Assembly (NCBI GenBank): GCA_040385645.1
Contig: JAZKGZ010000013.1
Location: 159,408 to 223,407, forward strand
Direction of reading: 5' to 3'
Source: JANXSS01 sp040385645
GTDB taxonomy: Bacteria > Pseudomonadota > Gammaproteobacteria > Burkholderiales > Burkholderiaceae_D
Length of the DNA stretch: 64,000 bases
The position numbers were made by a program, and so were the translations under genes. The notes below the pieces were generated by a model, which worked only from the letters and a program-made list of their open reading frames with translations, made no database searches and had not been told where the DNA came from. Below, piece after piece: positions 27,824-36,882 of the stretch (position 1 is the first letter of the stretch; every line of letters starts with the position of its first letter).

Positions 27824-28215
27824 TCGTGTTTTTCCACAAGTACGAAGGCCACTGCGTAGTCAGCCTCGTCGGTAATCGAAACCTGCGCGCTCAGTGCGTG
27901 CAAGTGCATATAATCTTTGAGCGCGCCGCTGAAGCTGGCTTGGGGCTTGCCGGTATCGGTATTGACGACTTCCAGCGCATGCCAGCACATCGGTGGGCGC
28001 ATACCGAGTCCCAAGGCTTTGGAAAACGCTTCCTTCGCCGCAAAACGTGTGGCAACGAATCGCAGGCCGCGAATCGGGCTGGTCGAACGACGCCGATGAT
28101 AGATTGCCGCTTCCGCAGGGCCAAGAATTTTATCCGTAAATCGTTTGCCATGGCGCGCCAGAGCAGCTTCGATGCGGGCGATGCGAACGATATCGGTGCC
28201 GATACCGTAGATCAT
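27820..28215 (-). CDS. acpS: Holo-[acyl-carrier-protein] synthase AcpS
   Basis: AcpS transfers the phosphopantetheine arm from CoA to acyl carrier protein. The 131-residue protein begins MIYGIGTDIVRIARIEA and contains FAAKEAFSKALG, the signature that binds magnesium and CoA. It overlaps pdxJ by four bases upstream and nagZ by four downstream. The pdxJ-acpS pair is conserved across proteobacteria. Its substrate, AcpP, is encoded 13 kb upstream in the same minus-strand run. Confidence 0.96.
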   Translation of the reverse strand: MIYGIGTDIVRIARIEAALARHGKRFTDKILGPAEAAIYHRRRSTSPIRGLRFVATRFAAKEAFSKALGLGMRPPMCWHALEVVNTDTGKPQASFSGALKDYMHLHALSAQVSITDEADYAVAFVLVEKHE

Positions 28216-28991
28216 CGATGTTCAAACGTGTGCATAGCGGTAGACCGGGCCTGGCTCATCAAGGCTTTCATTTCACCGACGGCCGGCTTCCACCCGGCAA
28301 ACACTGCATGGGCGACGATGGCGTGACCGATATTGAGTTCGCTGATATCGAGGATCGAAGCGATCGCATGGGCATTGGTGTAATGCAGTCCGTGCCCGGC
28401 ATTGACCCGCAATCCTTTGGCCGCTCCGTAGGTGGCTGCAACCCGGATTCTTTGCAGCTGGCGCTGCTGCTGCAAAACCGTACCGGCGTCGGCATATTGG
28501 CCCGTATGCAGTTCGACGACCGTCGCACCTGTAGCAACGGCGGCATCGATCTGCACCGGCTCCGGATCGATGAACAAACTCACACGAATGCCCGCTGCCA
28601 GTAGTTGCCCAACTGCCGCCTCCACTTGGGGGAAGTAACGCACGACATCCAGCCCACCTTCGGTCGTCACCTCTTCGCGGCGTTCCGGCACCAGGCAGAC
28701 ATCATGCGGCCCTATACGGCAAGCAAAATCGATCATCTCCGGGGTCACGGCAGCTTCCAAATTCATTCGCGTACGCAATAGAGGGCGAATCGCGACAACG
28801 TCAGCGTCTTTGATGTGGCGCCGGTCTTCCCGCAGGTGCAAAGTGATGAGGTCGGCACCCGCTTCCTCGGCCTCCAACGCCGCCCTGATCGGGTCCGGGT
28901 ACACCGTGCCACGCGCATTGCGCAAGGTGGCTACGTGGTCGATATTGATGCCAAGGTCGATGCTCGAGCCATTAGGCTGCAAAAAACTCAT
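28212..28991 (-). CDS. pdxJ: Pyridoxine 5'-phosphate synthase PdxJ
   Basis: PdxJ closes the ring of vitamin B6 from deoxyxylulose 5-phosphate and aminoacetone phosphate. The 259-residue TIM-barrel protein shows LGINIDHVATLRNARG near residue 12, ITLHLREDRRHI near 50, and VCLVPERREEVTTEGGLDV near 110. All are family motifs with phosphate- and substrate-binding residues. It is 20 bp after recO and overlaps acpS. The recO-pdxJ-acpS order also occurs in E. coli. Confidence 0.97.
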   Translation of the reverse strand: MSFLQPNGSSIDLGINIDHVATLRNARGTVYPDPIRAALEAEEAGADLITLHLREDRRHIKDADVVAIRPLLRTRMNLEAAVTPEMIDFACRIGPHDVCLVPERREEVTTEGGLDVVRYFPQVEAAVGQLLAAGIRVSLFIDPEPVQIDAAVATGATVVELHTGQYADAGTVLQQQRQLQRIRVAATYGAAKGLRVNAGHGLHYTNAHAIASILDISELNIGHAIVAHAVFAGWKPAVGEMKALMSQARSTAMHTFEHR

Positions 28992-29011
28992 TGTGTAAGA
29001 TATCCGGCGAG

Positions 29012-29878
29012 CTATAACTGCATTAAATCTATCAGAATCTGGCGCGTATTGAGTGGCGTCGCGCCGAGATGATGCGCTAGCAGGAACCGCATCAGAAATT
29101 TACTCTGAATTTGCGTGGTGTTGTCGGTATAGTTTTCTTGCTCCATATCGAGCAATGTCTTGCCGCTGATTATTGGAATATTATCGGACGCCTGCGCAAT
29201 GCGTACGCCTTCTTCGGGCAGCACCACATAGTGCTCTGCCGGCTCCACAATCGCTCTGGTCGACAGGCAATAGGTGAGATTGCCGCCGACACCGGTCTCT
29301 TTTAGCAATGCACGCTCGAATTTGCGCAAAACGATCGGTGCCGGCTCTTGATGCGCGAGCTGATTCAGCGTTGCCACATAATGGTCGAACAGGGCAGTAT
29401 GTGCGTCGTCTCGGGCGAGCATCTTGAACAACAGTTCGTTGAGGTAAAAACCGCACAGCAGCGCCGCTTTTTCAAGGGGCGGCATGCCGCCTACCCATTC
29501 GGCACCGACGAGCGTACGTATCTCGGACTTGCCGCTCCAGCCAAGCGATAGCGGCTGAAAGGTTTGCAACACACCCCGCAGACGCGAATGCGGCCGTTTA
29601 GCGCCTTTAGCAATCAAAGCGACACGGCCGTGATCACGTGTAAATACATCGACGATCAGGCTGGTTTCTTTGTATGGATAGCTGTGCAGGACGAATCCGG
29701 GCTGGCCGGAAACACGATGATCTCGAACTACAGGCTGAATCACACGGCTCACACGCCGCACCGGCTTATGTGGCCGCACATCTTTTACGATACTGCCGAC
29801 TGTATCAGGCGAAGCCGTCACAGGCACCGCCTCGGAATTTTCGCGATGTTGCAGTGGGTGATCGTCGGCTAAAACCAT
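29012..29878 (-). CDS. recO: DNA repair protein RecO
   Basis: RecO loads RecA onto SSB-coated single-stranded DNA with RecR. The 288-residue product has the OB-fold region (GFVLHSYPYKETSLIVDVFTRD) and the helical C-terminal part (LCGFYLNELLFKML and LKETGVGG). About 60 residues precede the OB fold, longer than in E. coli, so the true start may lie downstream of the ATG at 29878; no better ribosome-binding site is evident. It lies 11 bp after era. The zinc-finger cysteines of some RecO families are absent, as is usual in proteobacteria. Confidence 0.93.
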   Translation of the reverse strand: MVLADDHPLQHRENSEAVPVTASPDTVGSIVKDVRPHKPVRRVSRVIQPVVRDHRVSGQPGFVLHSYPYKETSLIVDVFTRDHGRVALIAKGAKRPHSRLRGVLQTFQPLSLGWSGKSEIRTLVGAEWVGGMPPLEKAALLCGFYLNELLFKMLARDDAHTALFDHYVATLNQLAHQEPAPIVLRKFERALLKETGVGGNLTYCLSTRAIVEPAEHYVVLPEEGVRIAQASDNIPIISGKTLLDMEQENYTDNTTQIQSKFLMRFLLAHHLGATPLNTRQILIDLMQL

Positions 29879-29889
29879 GGAAGGGGAAA

Positions 29890-30813
29890 TTATTCGTAGC
29901 CATAGGCGCGGAGGCCGGCTTCATTGTCGGCCCAGCCCGATTTTACCTTGACCCAGATTTCCAGATACACCGGCCCGCCGAACAGACGTGCCATGTCGAG
30001 TCTAGCCTGGGTCGAAATTTCTTTCAGGCGCGCACCCTTGAGCCCGATCACCATCGATTTGTGCGTATCGCGCTCCACTAAAATTGCTGCGAAAACGCGC
30101 CGTAAATCCCCTTCTTGCTCGAATTTCTCGATAACGACGGTGCTGGTGTAGGGCAACTCGTCACCGACGAAGCGAAATACTTTTTCACGGACGATCTCGG
30201 CAGCGAGAAATTTCTCGCTGCGATCGGTGATGTCGTCGGCATCGAATATCGGCGCATTCAAAGGCAAACGTTTCTCGATCTCGCCTTGCAGGTTATCGAG
30301 TTGAAAGCCGAGGGTGGCAGATACCGGCACCACCGCAGCAAAATCGTGCTTTGCGGCGAGCTGTTGGGCAAATGGCAATAGTACGGCTTTGTCTTTGATA
30401 CGATCGGCCTTATTAATGACCAGCACGCATGGTACGTCCGTTGGAATTAAATCCAACACCTGCTGATCGGCCGGGCCGAACGTACCTGCTTCCACCAAAA
30501 ATAGAATGACGTCCGAAGCGGTAAGCGTGTTGGTGACCGTGCGGTTAAGTGTTTTGTTCAGTGCGTTGGCGTGACGGGTTTGAAATCCGGGTGTATCGAC
30601 ATAGATGAACTGGGTCGACCCGGTGGTTTGAATGCCGGTAATGCGGTGCCGGGTAGTCTGCGCTTTGCGCGAAGTAATACTGACTTTGGCACCGATCAAT
30701 GCATTCATGAGCGTAGATTTGCCGACATTCGGCCGCCCGACAATGGCGATATAGCCGCAACGGAAAGCATGATCGGCGGAGGAGTCGAGCGTTGTAGCGG
30801 AGGAGTCGGTCAT
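29890..30813 (-). CDS. era: GTPase Era
   Basis: Era is an essential GTPase that binds 16S rRNA and helps assemble the 30S subunit. The 307-residue protein has the G motifs GRPNVGKSTLMNAL (G1), a conserved Thr in AQTTRHRITG (G2), VDTPGFQ (G3), NKADRI (G4) and VSATLG (G5). A C-terminal KH domain contains IGLKGARLKEISTQAR. It overlaps rnc by four bases; rnc-era co-transcription is standard in proteobacteria. A few serines and threonines extend the N terminus. Confidence 0.97.
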   Translation of the reverse strand: MTDSSATTLDSSADHAFRCGYIAIVGRPNVGKSTLMNALIGAKVSITSRKAQTTRHRITGIQTTGSTQFIYVDTPGFQTRHANALNKTLNRTVTNTLTASDVILFLVEAGTFGPADQQVLDLIPTDVPCVLVINKADRIKDKAVLLPFAQQLAAKHDFAAVVPVSATLGFQLDNLQGEIEKRLPLNAPIFDADDITDRSEKFLAAEIVREKVFRFVGDELPYTSTVVIEKFEQEGDLRRVFAAILVERDTHKSMVIGLKGARLKEISTQARLDMARLFGGPVYLEIWVKVKSGWADNEAGLRAYGYE

Positions 30814-31664
30814 GCCGTTTTCGGGTGCGGTGTGGAAGGCTGTGGAGCGTCGGAAGGGTCGGCTGCCGCGGTTGTATCCGATGTCGATTTCGATGTCGAT
30901 GTCGAGGCGTCGGCCTGATTCGTGGCGATACCAGCAAGCTTAAGTTGCGCGGTACGTGGTTTGGCACGCCGGCTGGCGGCTGGTGTTTTTACGAGTGCCT
31001 GTTGCACCGCTTCGAGTGCACGTTTGGCTGCCGCCTGTTCGCCGGCACGACGACTGCCGCCGGTACCGAAAACTTGCACATCGAGCTTTGGTACCAGACA
31101 CTCGATCTCGAATTCCTGGTTGTGAGCCGCGCCATGGGTAGCCACGACGTTATACAACGGCAGTGCAATTTTTTTTCCCTGCAAATATTCCTGTAAAAGC
31201 GTTTTCGCATCCTTGCCGAGTGTTTTCGGGTCGACCGTATCGAGGATCGGAATGTACAAGGCGCGAACCACGTCGCGGGCGGCGTCGAAACCGGCATCAA
31301 GAAAAATGGCACCGAAGAGCGCTTCGAGGGTATCGGCAAGAATGGACGGGCGCCTAAAACCGCCCGACTTTAACTCGCCTTCGCCAAGCCGCAGGAACTG
31401 CGATAATTCCAGCCGTTGAGCAATTTCATAAAGCGATTGCTGTTTGACGAGGTTCGCACGCAAGCGTGACAGATCGCCCTCGTCGATTTTGGCATAACGA
31501 TCGAATAACAACGAGGCGACTACGCAATTGAGTATCGAATCACCGAGAAATTCCAGACGTTCGTTATGAACACTACTGTGGCTGCGATGCGTCAAGGCCT
31601 GCTGCAGCAATCCGACAGTGCGAAAAGTATGGCCCAGACGACTCTGCAACACAGAAACATCCAT
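30810..31664 (-). CDS. rnc: Ribonuclease III
   Basis: RNase III cuts double-stranded RNA, including rRNA precursors. In the 284-residue protein the catalytic signature NERLEFLGDSIL is near residue 35, the second acidic site is in ALFGAIFLDAGF near 115, and a dsRNA-binding domain spans about 150-225. The last 55 residues are an unusual Ser/Thr/Asp/Pro-rich tail not found in E. coli. It is 19 bp after the DUF4845 gene and overlaps era. Confidence 0.96.
   Translation of the reverse strand: MDVSVLQSRLGHTFRTVGLLQQALTHRSHSSVHNERLEFLGDSILNCVVASLLFDRYAKIDEGDLSRLRANLVKQQSLYEIAQRLELSQFLRLGEGELKSGGFRRPSILADTLEALFGAIFLDAGFDAARDVVRALYIPILDTVDPKTLGKDAKTLLQEYLQGKKIALPLYNVVATHGAAHNQEFEIECLVPKLDVQVFGTGGSRRAGEQAAAKRALEAVQQALVKTPAASRRAKPRTAQLKLAGIATNQADASTSTSKSTSDTTAAADPSDAPQPSTPHPKTA
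30880..30905. repeat. Imperfect 6-bp repeats in the rnc tail
   Basis: The plus strand has gatgtc-type hexamers about four times in a row, encoding Ser/Thr/Asp repeats of the C-terminal tail of RNase III. It looks like a small in-frame tandem expansion. Confidence 0.4.
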
Positions 31665-31683
31665 GTCGTCTACCCTCGCACGC

Positions 31684-32130
31684 TCAATCGACGGCTTTCT
31701 TCGTCACCGCTGTAGTGACCGTCGTTCCTTCGTATTCCATCAACAGGCTTGCCGGACCGACCAGAGGGATTTTCTTGTCGTAAGCAAAGCTGATATCGAA
31801 TGCAGTACCGTTGCGCACGATCGTCAAATCTTTGCCGGTGATCGACTCGATATAACCGACGTTGGCTTGTTTATCGAAAGCGGTTTGTATGTCTTTGGGA
31901 GTAGTGCCAGCGGAACGTATCGACATAATTGCTTTATTAATCGCCTGATACTCCAACACCGTTGGGACGACTTTCAAAGCGACGACGCCCAAAACAGCCA
32001 CGATACCAACGACGAATAAGAGTCCGATAAGCGTGATGCCACGTTGTGTATGCAGTACAGATAGAGGTCTTGGCACCAAAGGCACCGTTGATGTCATGAT
32101 TCGCCGTACAACCGGGCGTGCGAAAATCAT
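31684..32130 (-). CDS. DUF4845 membrane protein
   Basis: A 148-residue protein whose core begins QRGITLIGLLFVVGIVAVLG, a single N-terminal membrane span that resembles a pseudopilin start. A periplasmic domain of about 90 residues follows. This is DUF4845, typically encoded between lepB and rnc in betaproteobacteria; the function is unknown. The start at 32130 has AAGGA six bases upstream. A second Met at 32097 would shorten the cytoplasmic tail by 11 residues. It is part of the lepA-lepB-rnc-era operon. Confidence 0.88.
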   Translation of the reverse strand: MIFARPVVRRIMTSTVPLVPRPLSVLHTQRGITLIGLLFVVGIVAVLGVVALKVVPTVLEYQAINKAIMSIRSAGTTPKDIQTAFDKQANVGYIESITGKDLTIVRNGTAFDISFAYDKKIPLVGPASLLMEYEGTTVTTAVTKKAVD

Positions 32131-32159
32131 AAGTAATCCTTGGAAATAACCACTAAAAG

Positions 32160-33071
32160 CTAATAAAAACTACCAATGCGTTTGATGTTCCCTAAATTCA
32201 TCCAAACAAAAAATGCTCTTCCTACAATATTTTTATCCGGAACGAACCCCCAGTAGCGGCTATCCAGGCTATTGTCACGATTATCCCCCATCATGAAATA
32301 TTGTCCAGCGGGGACAGTACAGACAAAACCTTCGGCGTTATAACTGCACAATTCGTTTTGCGGAAATGCTTCCGGATTCTGTACGTAGCCGGGTGCAATT
32401 TCATCATTGAGGATTCGGTGACCCCGTTCGGTCAAGCCTTCGACATATTGTTTCGAATACGTCAGCCGCTCTTCATCTAGATAATCCGGCAGCGGTTCAT
32501 AAGGCAAGGCACGGCCATTAATGGTCAAACGCTTATTTTGGTACAAAATTCGATCGCCCGGTACGCCAATTACCCGCTTGATGTAGTCCAGCGACATATC
32601 CTTGGGATACTTGAATACCATCACATCGCCAGATTGCGGCGAACCAAGTTCGATGATCTTTTTATTAATAATTGGTAGACGGATACCGTAAGTGAATTTA
32701 TTCACCAGGATCAAATCGCCGACCACCAGCGTAGGCACCATTGAACTCGACGGTATCTTAAAGGGCTCGTAGAGAAAGGAACGCAAAAAAAACACCAAAG
32801 CGAGTACCGGGAAAAAACTGCCGGAATATTCTATCCAGGTAGGTTGCCGCAGAATGTCTGCCTCGAGTGCCTGGCGATCCTGAGCATCGGTTCGAATACC
32901 TTCGCTTCGCAGGCGGTTGGCACGCGAATCGAACTCGGCAAGTGCAGCATTTGCTTTACTGCGGCGCCCTGGTGCCAAATAGAATAAATCGAGAAACCAG
33001 ATGATGCCGGTTGCGATGGTCAGAGAAAAAAGGATCAGGGCAAAATTGCCGAGCAGGGATTGCAGCGTCAT
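32160..33071 (-). CDS. lepB: Signal peptidase I, LepB
   Basis: LepB removes signal peptides from exported proteins at the outer face of the inner membrane. The 303-residue protein has two N-terminal membrane segments (about residues 8-30 and 82-100), the nucleophile Ser in PSSSMVPTL near 108, the general base Lys in YIKRVIGVPGD near 165, and the family motif GDNRDNSLDSRYWG near 270. It overlaps lepA by four bases, the usual lepA-lepB coupling. Confidence 0.97.
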   Translation of the reverse strand: MTLQSLLGNFALILFSLTIATGIIWFLDLFYLAPGRRSKANAALAEFDSRANRLRSEGIRTDAQDRQALEADILRQPTWIEYSGSFFPVLALVFFLRSFLYEPFKIPSSSMVPTLVVGDLILVNKFTYGIRLPIINKKIIELGSPQSGDVMVFKYPKDMSLDYIKRVIGVPGDRILYQNKRLTINGRALPYEPLPDYLDEERLTYSKQYVEGLTERGHRILNDEIAPGYVQNPEAFPQNELCSYNAEGFVCTVPAGQYFMMGDNRDNSLDSRYWGFVPDKNIVGRAFFVWMNLGNIKRIGSFY

Positions 33072-34864
33072 TTATCGTCCACTTGTAGAATTGCCAGGAA
33101 TGCCTCTTGCGGTATTTCCACAGAACCCACCTGTTTCATACGTTTCTTGCCGGCTTTTTGCTTTTCAAGAAGCTTGCGCTTGCGGCTGATATCGCCGCCG
33201 TAGCATTTTGCCAGCACGTTCTTACGCAAAGCCTTGACGTTTTCCCGAGAAATGATGTTCGCACCGATCGCCGCCTGAATTGCCACATCGAACATCTGCC
33301 GAGGAATCAACTCGCGCATCTTTGCCGCCACCGCACGACCGCGGTACTGGCTATTGGCACGATGCACGATGATTGCCAGCGCATCGACCTTTTCACTGTT
33401 GATCAGCATATCCACCTTGACCACGTCGGCGCTGCGGTACTCCTTGAACTCGTAATCCATCGACGCATAGCCGCGGGAGGTAGATTTAAGCTTATCGAAA
33501 AAATCGAGTACGATCTCGGCCATCGGCATTTCATAGGTCAGCTTTACCTGTTTCCCATGGTAATTCATGTCGATCTGATTGCCGCGTTTTTGGGTGCAGA
33601 GCGTGATCACGGCACCTACATACTCTTGGGGCATGTACAGATTGACGGTCACGATCGGCTCGCGAATTTCCTCGATTTTCGAAGGGTCCGGCATCTTGGA
33701 AGGATTGTCCACCATCAGCACCGTGCCATCGCGCAGGACCACTTCATAGATCACGGTGGGCGCCGTCGTGATCAGATCCATGTCGAACTCGCGCTCCAGA
33801 CGTTCTTGCACAATTTCCATATGCAGCAGTCCAAGAAACCCGCAACGGAAACCGAAGCCCAGCGCCTGCGAGACTTCCGGCTCGTACTGCAGAGCGGCGT
33901 CGTTGAGCTTGAGTTTTTCGAGCGAGTCACGCAGGGCATCGTACTGATTGGCCTCAACCGGGAAAAGCCCGGCAAACACCTGCGGCTGGGCTTCTTTGAA
34001 GCCCGGCAGCGCTGCACTGGCTTGTCGTGCCGCCAGCGTCACAGTGTCTCCAACCTTGGCGGCCTTCAATTCCTTGATGCCGGCGATGATGAAGCCGACC
34101 TGGCCTGCAGTCAGACTCTCTCGCGACAGCGATTTTGGTGAAAATACCCCGACACTCTCGGTGAGATGCTGAGTGCCGCTGGCCATTAATAAGATCTTGT
34201 CTTTTGGGCGCAAAGTACCATTCATTACGCGCACCAACATCACCACGCCGACATAATTATCGAACCAGGAATCGACAATCAGGGCCTGCAACGGCGCCGT
34301 GGGATCGCCCTTCGGCGGCGGCACTTTCAGGATCAGCGATTCAAGTACATCCTGCACGCCTAATCCGGTTTTGGCGGAGCAGTGGATCGCTTCGGACGCG
34401 TCGATGCCGATAACTTCCTCGATTTCGGCGATGGCGTTGGCCGGGTCGGCCGACGGCAGATCGATTTTGTTCAATACCGGCACGACTTCGACGCCGAGGT
34501 CGAGGGCGGTATAGCAGTTGGCAACCGTTTGCGCTTCAACGCCTTGAGAAGCATCTACCACCAGCAAGGCACCTTCACAAGCCGATAAGGAACGGCTGAC
34601 TTCGTAACTGAAATCGACATGGCCGGGCGTATCGATCAAGTTCAGGTTATAAACTTGCCCATCCCGCGCTTTGTAGACCAATGCCGCAGTTTGCGCCTTG
34701 ATGGTAATACCGCGTTCACGCTCGATATCCATCGAATCGAGCACCTGCGCCTCCATCTCCCGATCGGACAGGCCGCCACACAATTGAATGATGCGATCTG
34801 CAAGTGTCGACTTGCCGTGGTCGATGTGCGCAATGATGGAGAAATTACGTATGTTGTTCATCAA
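33068..34864 (-). CDS. lepA: Elongation factor 4, LepA
   Basis: LepA (EF4) is a ribosome-binding GTPase implicated in initiation and back-translocation. The 598-residue protein begins MNNIRNFSIIAHIDHGKSTL with the G1 motif. The switch and recognition motifs DTPGHVDF and NKIDLPSA, EF-G-like domains and the C-terminal LepA-specific domain (GGDISRKRKLLEKQKAGKKR) are all present. A second Met at the start (MMN) makes the exact start uncertain by one residue. About 200 bp with no visible feature lie upstream (34865-35063). Confidence 0.97.
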   Translation of the reverse strand: MMNNIRNFSIIAHIDHGKSTLADRIIQLCGGLSDREMEAQVLDSMDIERERGITIKAQTAALVYKARDGQVYNLNLIDTPGHVDFSYEVSRSLSACEGALLVVDASQGVEAQTVANCYTALDLGVEVVPVLNKIDLPSADPANAIAEIEEVIGIDASEAIHCSAKTGLGVQDVLESLILKVPPPKGDPTAPLQALIVDSWFDNYVGVVMLVRVMNGTLRPKDKILLMASGTQHLTESVGVFSPKSLSRESLTAGQVGFIIAGIKELKAAKVGDTVTLAARQASAALPGFKEAQPQVFAGLFPVEANQYDALRDSLEKLKLNDAALQYEPEVSQALGFGFRCGFLGLLHMEIVQERLEREFDMDLITTAPTVIYEVVLRDGTVLMVDNPSKMPDPSKIEEIREPIVTVNLYMPQEYVGAVITLCTQKRGNQIDMNYHGKQVKLTYEMPMAEIVLDFFDKLKSTSRGYASMDYEFKEYRSADVVKVDMLINSEKVDALAIIVHRANSQYRGRAVAAKMRELIPRQMFDVAIQAAIGANIISRENVKALRKNVLAKCYGGDISRKRKLLEKQKAGKKRMKQVGSVEIPQEAFLAILQVDDK

Positions 34865-35063
34865 ATCGGAGGCATATCGGTCGCGGCACTTGCAAAAAAA
34901 GGCGCTTGCATCGGGAAAGTCTTCCAGACGAGCGCCCTAAAGAAGAATGGAAATGAATCGCGACATTTTAGCGGATTTCAGGTGGGAAAGCCCGGAAAAT
35001 GTATCGTATCGATAATTCGTTTGCACGATACCGACCCCCCTTTTCAGCCGGCATAGACGTCCC

Positions 35064-35327
35064 TTAAAGACTCGGCAGTACCAACTGCAATGCTCGCCTA
35101 TCCAAAAAATGATGGCAAATTTCCCGCATCTCGCCAGTTGTTGTGCATTCGACAAGTACCGGCACTAGTTCATCGTACAGAGCGACCAACTGCGGATCGG
35201 TATCGATGTCGACAATTTTCAAATCGATGTCGGGACGGGCTGCAGTCGTCTCGAGAGCCGCATGCATATCGTCACACAAATGACAATAACTACGGGAATA
35301 GAGAATCAGCGACTTCACTTCGGCCAA
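35064..35327 (-). CDS. Glutaredoxin-family protein (DUF836)
   Basis: An 87-residue thioredoxin-fold protein with the redox motif SYCHLCDDM near residue 15 and a cis-Pro region VPVLVE near 57. It belongs to the short glutaredoxin-like DUF836 group that usually follows mucD in Burkholderiales. The substrate is unknown. It lies 28 bp after mucD in the same direction. Confidence 0.85.
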   Translation of the reverse strand: MAEVKSLILYSRSYCHLCDDMHAALETTAARPDIDLKIVDIDTDPQLVALYDELVPVLVECTTTGEMREICHHFLDRRALQLVLPSL

Positions 35328-35355
35328 CGAATATTATTCTTCGATTTCGTAACGA

Positions 35356-36843
35356 TCAACCGGGCCGTACCGGTACAAATTGCGACGACTCGCCGCGGCG
35401 CACCAGCATCACAGCGATTTTTTTCGGCTCGAGTTTAGCCACCAGTGCATTGAATTGTTTCGCATCTTTGATATCGGTGTTATTGAGACGCAAAATAACA
35501 TCTCCAGAACGTAAGCCAGCGCGTGCGGCAGCGCCTTCGGCGCCGTCGACTGCTACACCCCCTTCGACTTTCAACTCTCTGCGCTGGGCTTCAGACAAAT
35601 CCGTCACTGCGAGACCAACCGCGTTTGCAGCAACGTCCGGCACCGCCTTCTTATCGTCGCGGCGGGCAATTTTTTCAGGTTCGAGCTCGGTAACTGTTAG
35701 CGTGAGATCGCGGCTGCCACCTTTTCGCCAGACCGAGATCGTCGAGCGAGCACCGGGTTTGACATTGCCGACAAGGCGTGGCAAATCGCTGGATTTTTCG
35801 ATTGGCACACCATTAAATTTCAGGATGATATCGCCGGCCTCGACGCCGCCTTTCTCTGCTGGCCCACCCGGCTCGACTCGCGAGACGAGCGCCCCTTGCG
35901 AACGCGGCAGTCCAAGCGATTCAGCGACTTCTTTGGTCACTTCACCGATTTGAACGCCGATACGGCCACGGGTAACCCGACCGGTTGCTTTCAACTGTTC
36001 GAACACCCGCATGGCTTCGTCGATCGGTACAGCGAATGAAATACCCATGTAACCGCCGGAACGGCTGTAGATCTGAGAGTTGATGCCGATTACCTCGCCC
36101 CGCATATTGATTAGCGGGCCGCCAGAGTTACCTGGATTAACGGCGACGTCGGTCTGAATCAATGGCAGATAGTCGCCCGTATCCCGTGCTTTGGCCGACA
36201 CGATGCCGGCAGTAACTGTGTTATCAAGACCGAATGGCGAGCCGATTGCAATCACCCATTCGCCGACCCGAATTTTATTGGAGTCGCCAATCGATAACCG
36301 CGGCAAATTGCTGCCTTCGAGTTTTACCAATGCGACGTCCGAACGCTTGTCGGCACCGATAATCTTCGCTTTAAACTCACGCTTGTCGGTCAGCGTGACA
36401 TAGACTTCGTCCGCCCCTTCCACAACATGAGCATTGGTCAATACGTAGCCATCCGCAGAGATGATGAAGCCGGAGCCGACACCGCGTGGCACTTCTTCTT
36501 CAGCTTGCGGCCCTTGCTTACGACCCCGTTGCCCATTAGGAGCGTTGGGTTGCGGTGCGCGAGGCATCGGCACACCAAAAAAACGTTTGAAGAATTCCTG
36601 CATTTCCTCATCTTCCGGCCCGCCTGGCAGACCCTGGCCTTGCTTGGCTTTAGCCGTCGTACGAATATTGACGACAGCCGGTCCGGTACGTTCGACCAAG
36701 TCTGTGAAATCCGGAAGGCCGGCAACTGCCGGTGCGGCATACGCTGTCGCCGATTCCGGCAGTAATGAAGGTCCGAAGAAGATGCCGGCTACGCCGAAAA
36801 CGAAGGTGAAAATGAAATGTTTTGCGGAAAAATTTGGCTTCAT
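35356..36843 (-). CDS. mucD: Periplasmic serine protease MucD/DegP (HtrA family)
   Basis: The 495-residue HtrA protease/chaperone has an N-terminal signal segment, the catalytic triad in LTNAHVVEGAD (His), KRSDVALVKL (Asp) and NPGNSGGPLI (Ser), and two PDZ domains, the second near residues 400-490. It clears misfolded periplasmic proteins and is a typical member of the sigma-E regulon. A Gln/Gly/Pro-rich segment near residues 85-110 lies in the LA-loop position. It follows rseB by 39 bp in the rpoE cluster. Confidence 0.94.
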   Translation of the reverse strand: MKPNFSAKHFIFTFVFGVAGIFFGPSLLPESATAYAAPAVAGLPDFTDLVERTGPAVVNIRTTAKAKQGQGLPGGPEDEEMQEFFKRFFGVPMPRAPQPNAPNGQRGRKQGPQAEEEVPRGVGSGFIISADGYVLTNAHVVEGADEVYVTLTDKREFKAKIIGADKRSDVALVKLEGSNLPRLSIGDSNKIRVGEWVIAIGSPFGLDNTVTAGIVSAKARDTGDYLPLIQTDVAVNPGNSGGPLINMRGEVIGINSQIYSRSGGYMGISFAVPIDEAMRVFEQLKATGRVTRGRIGVQIGEVTKEVAESLGLPRSQGALVSRVEPGGPAEKGGVEAGDIILKFNGVPIEKSSDLPRLVGNVKPGARSTISVWRKGGSRDLTLTVTELEPEKIARRDDKKAVPDVAANAVGLAVTDLSEAQRRELKVEGGVAVDGAEGAAARAGLRSGDVILRLNNTDIKDAKQFNALVAKLEPKKIAVMLVRRGESSQFVPVRPG

Positions 36844-36882
36844 AAAGTCGTTCGAGAAGGTCGTCCGAAAGTCTGAAAATAG

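Noticed and set aside
33107..34141. 344-codon open frame opposite lepA
   Set aside because: Shadow of lepA; composition is typical of antisense frames.
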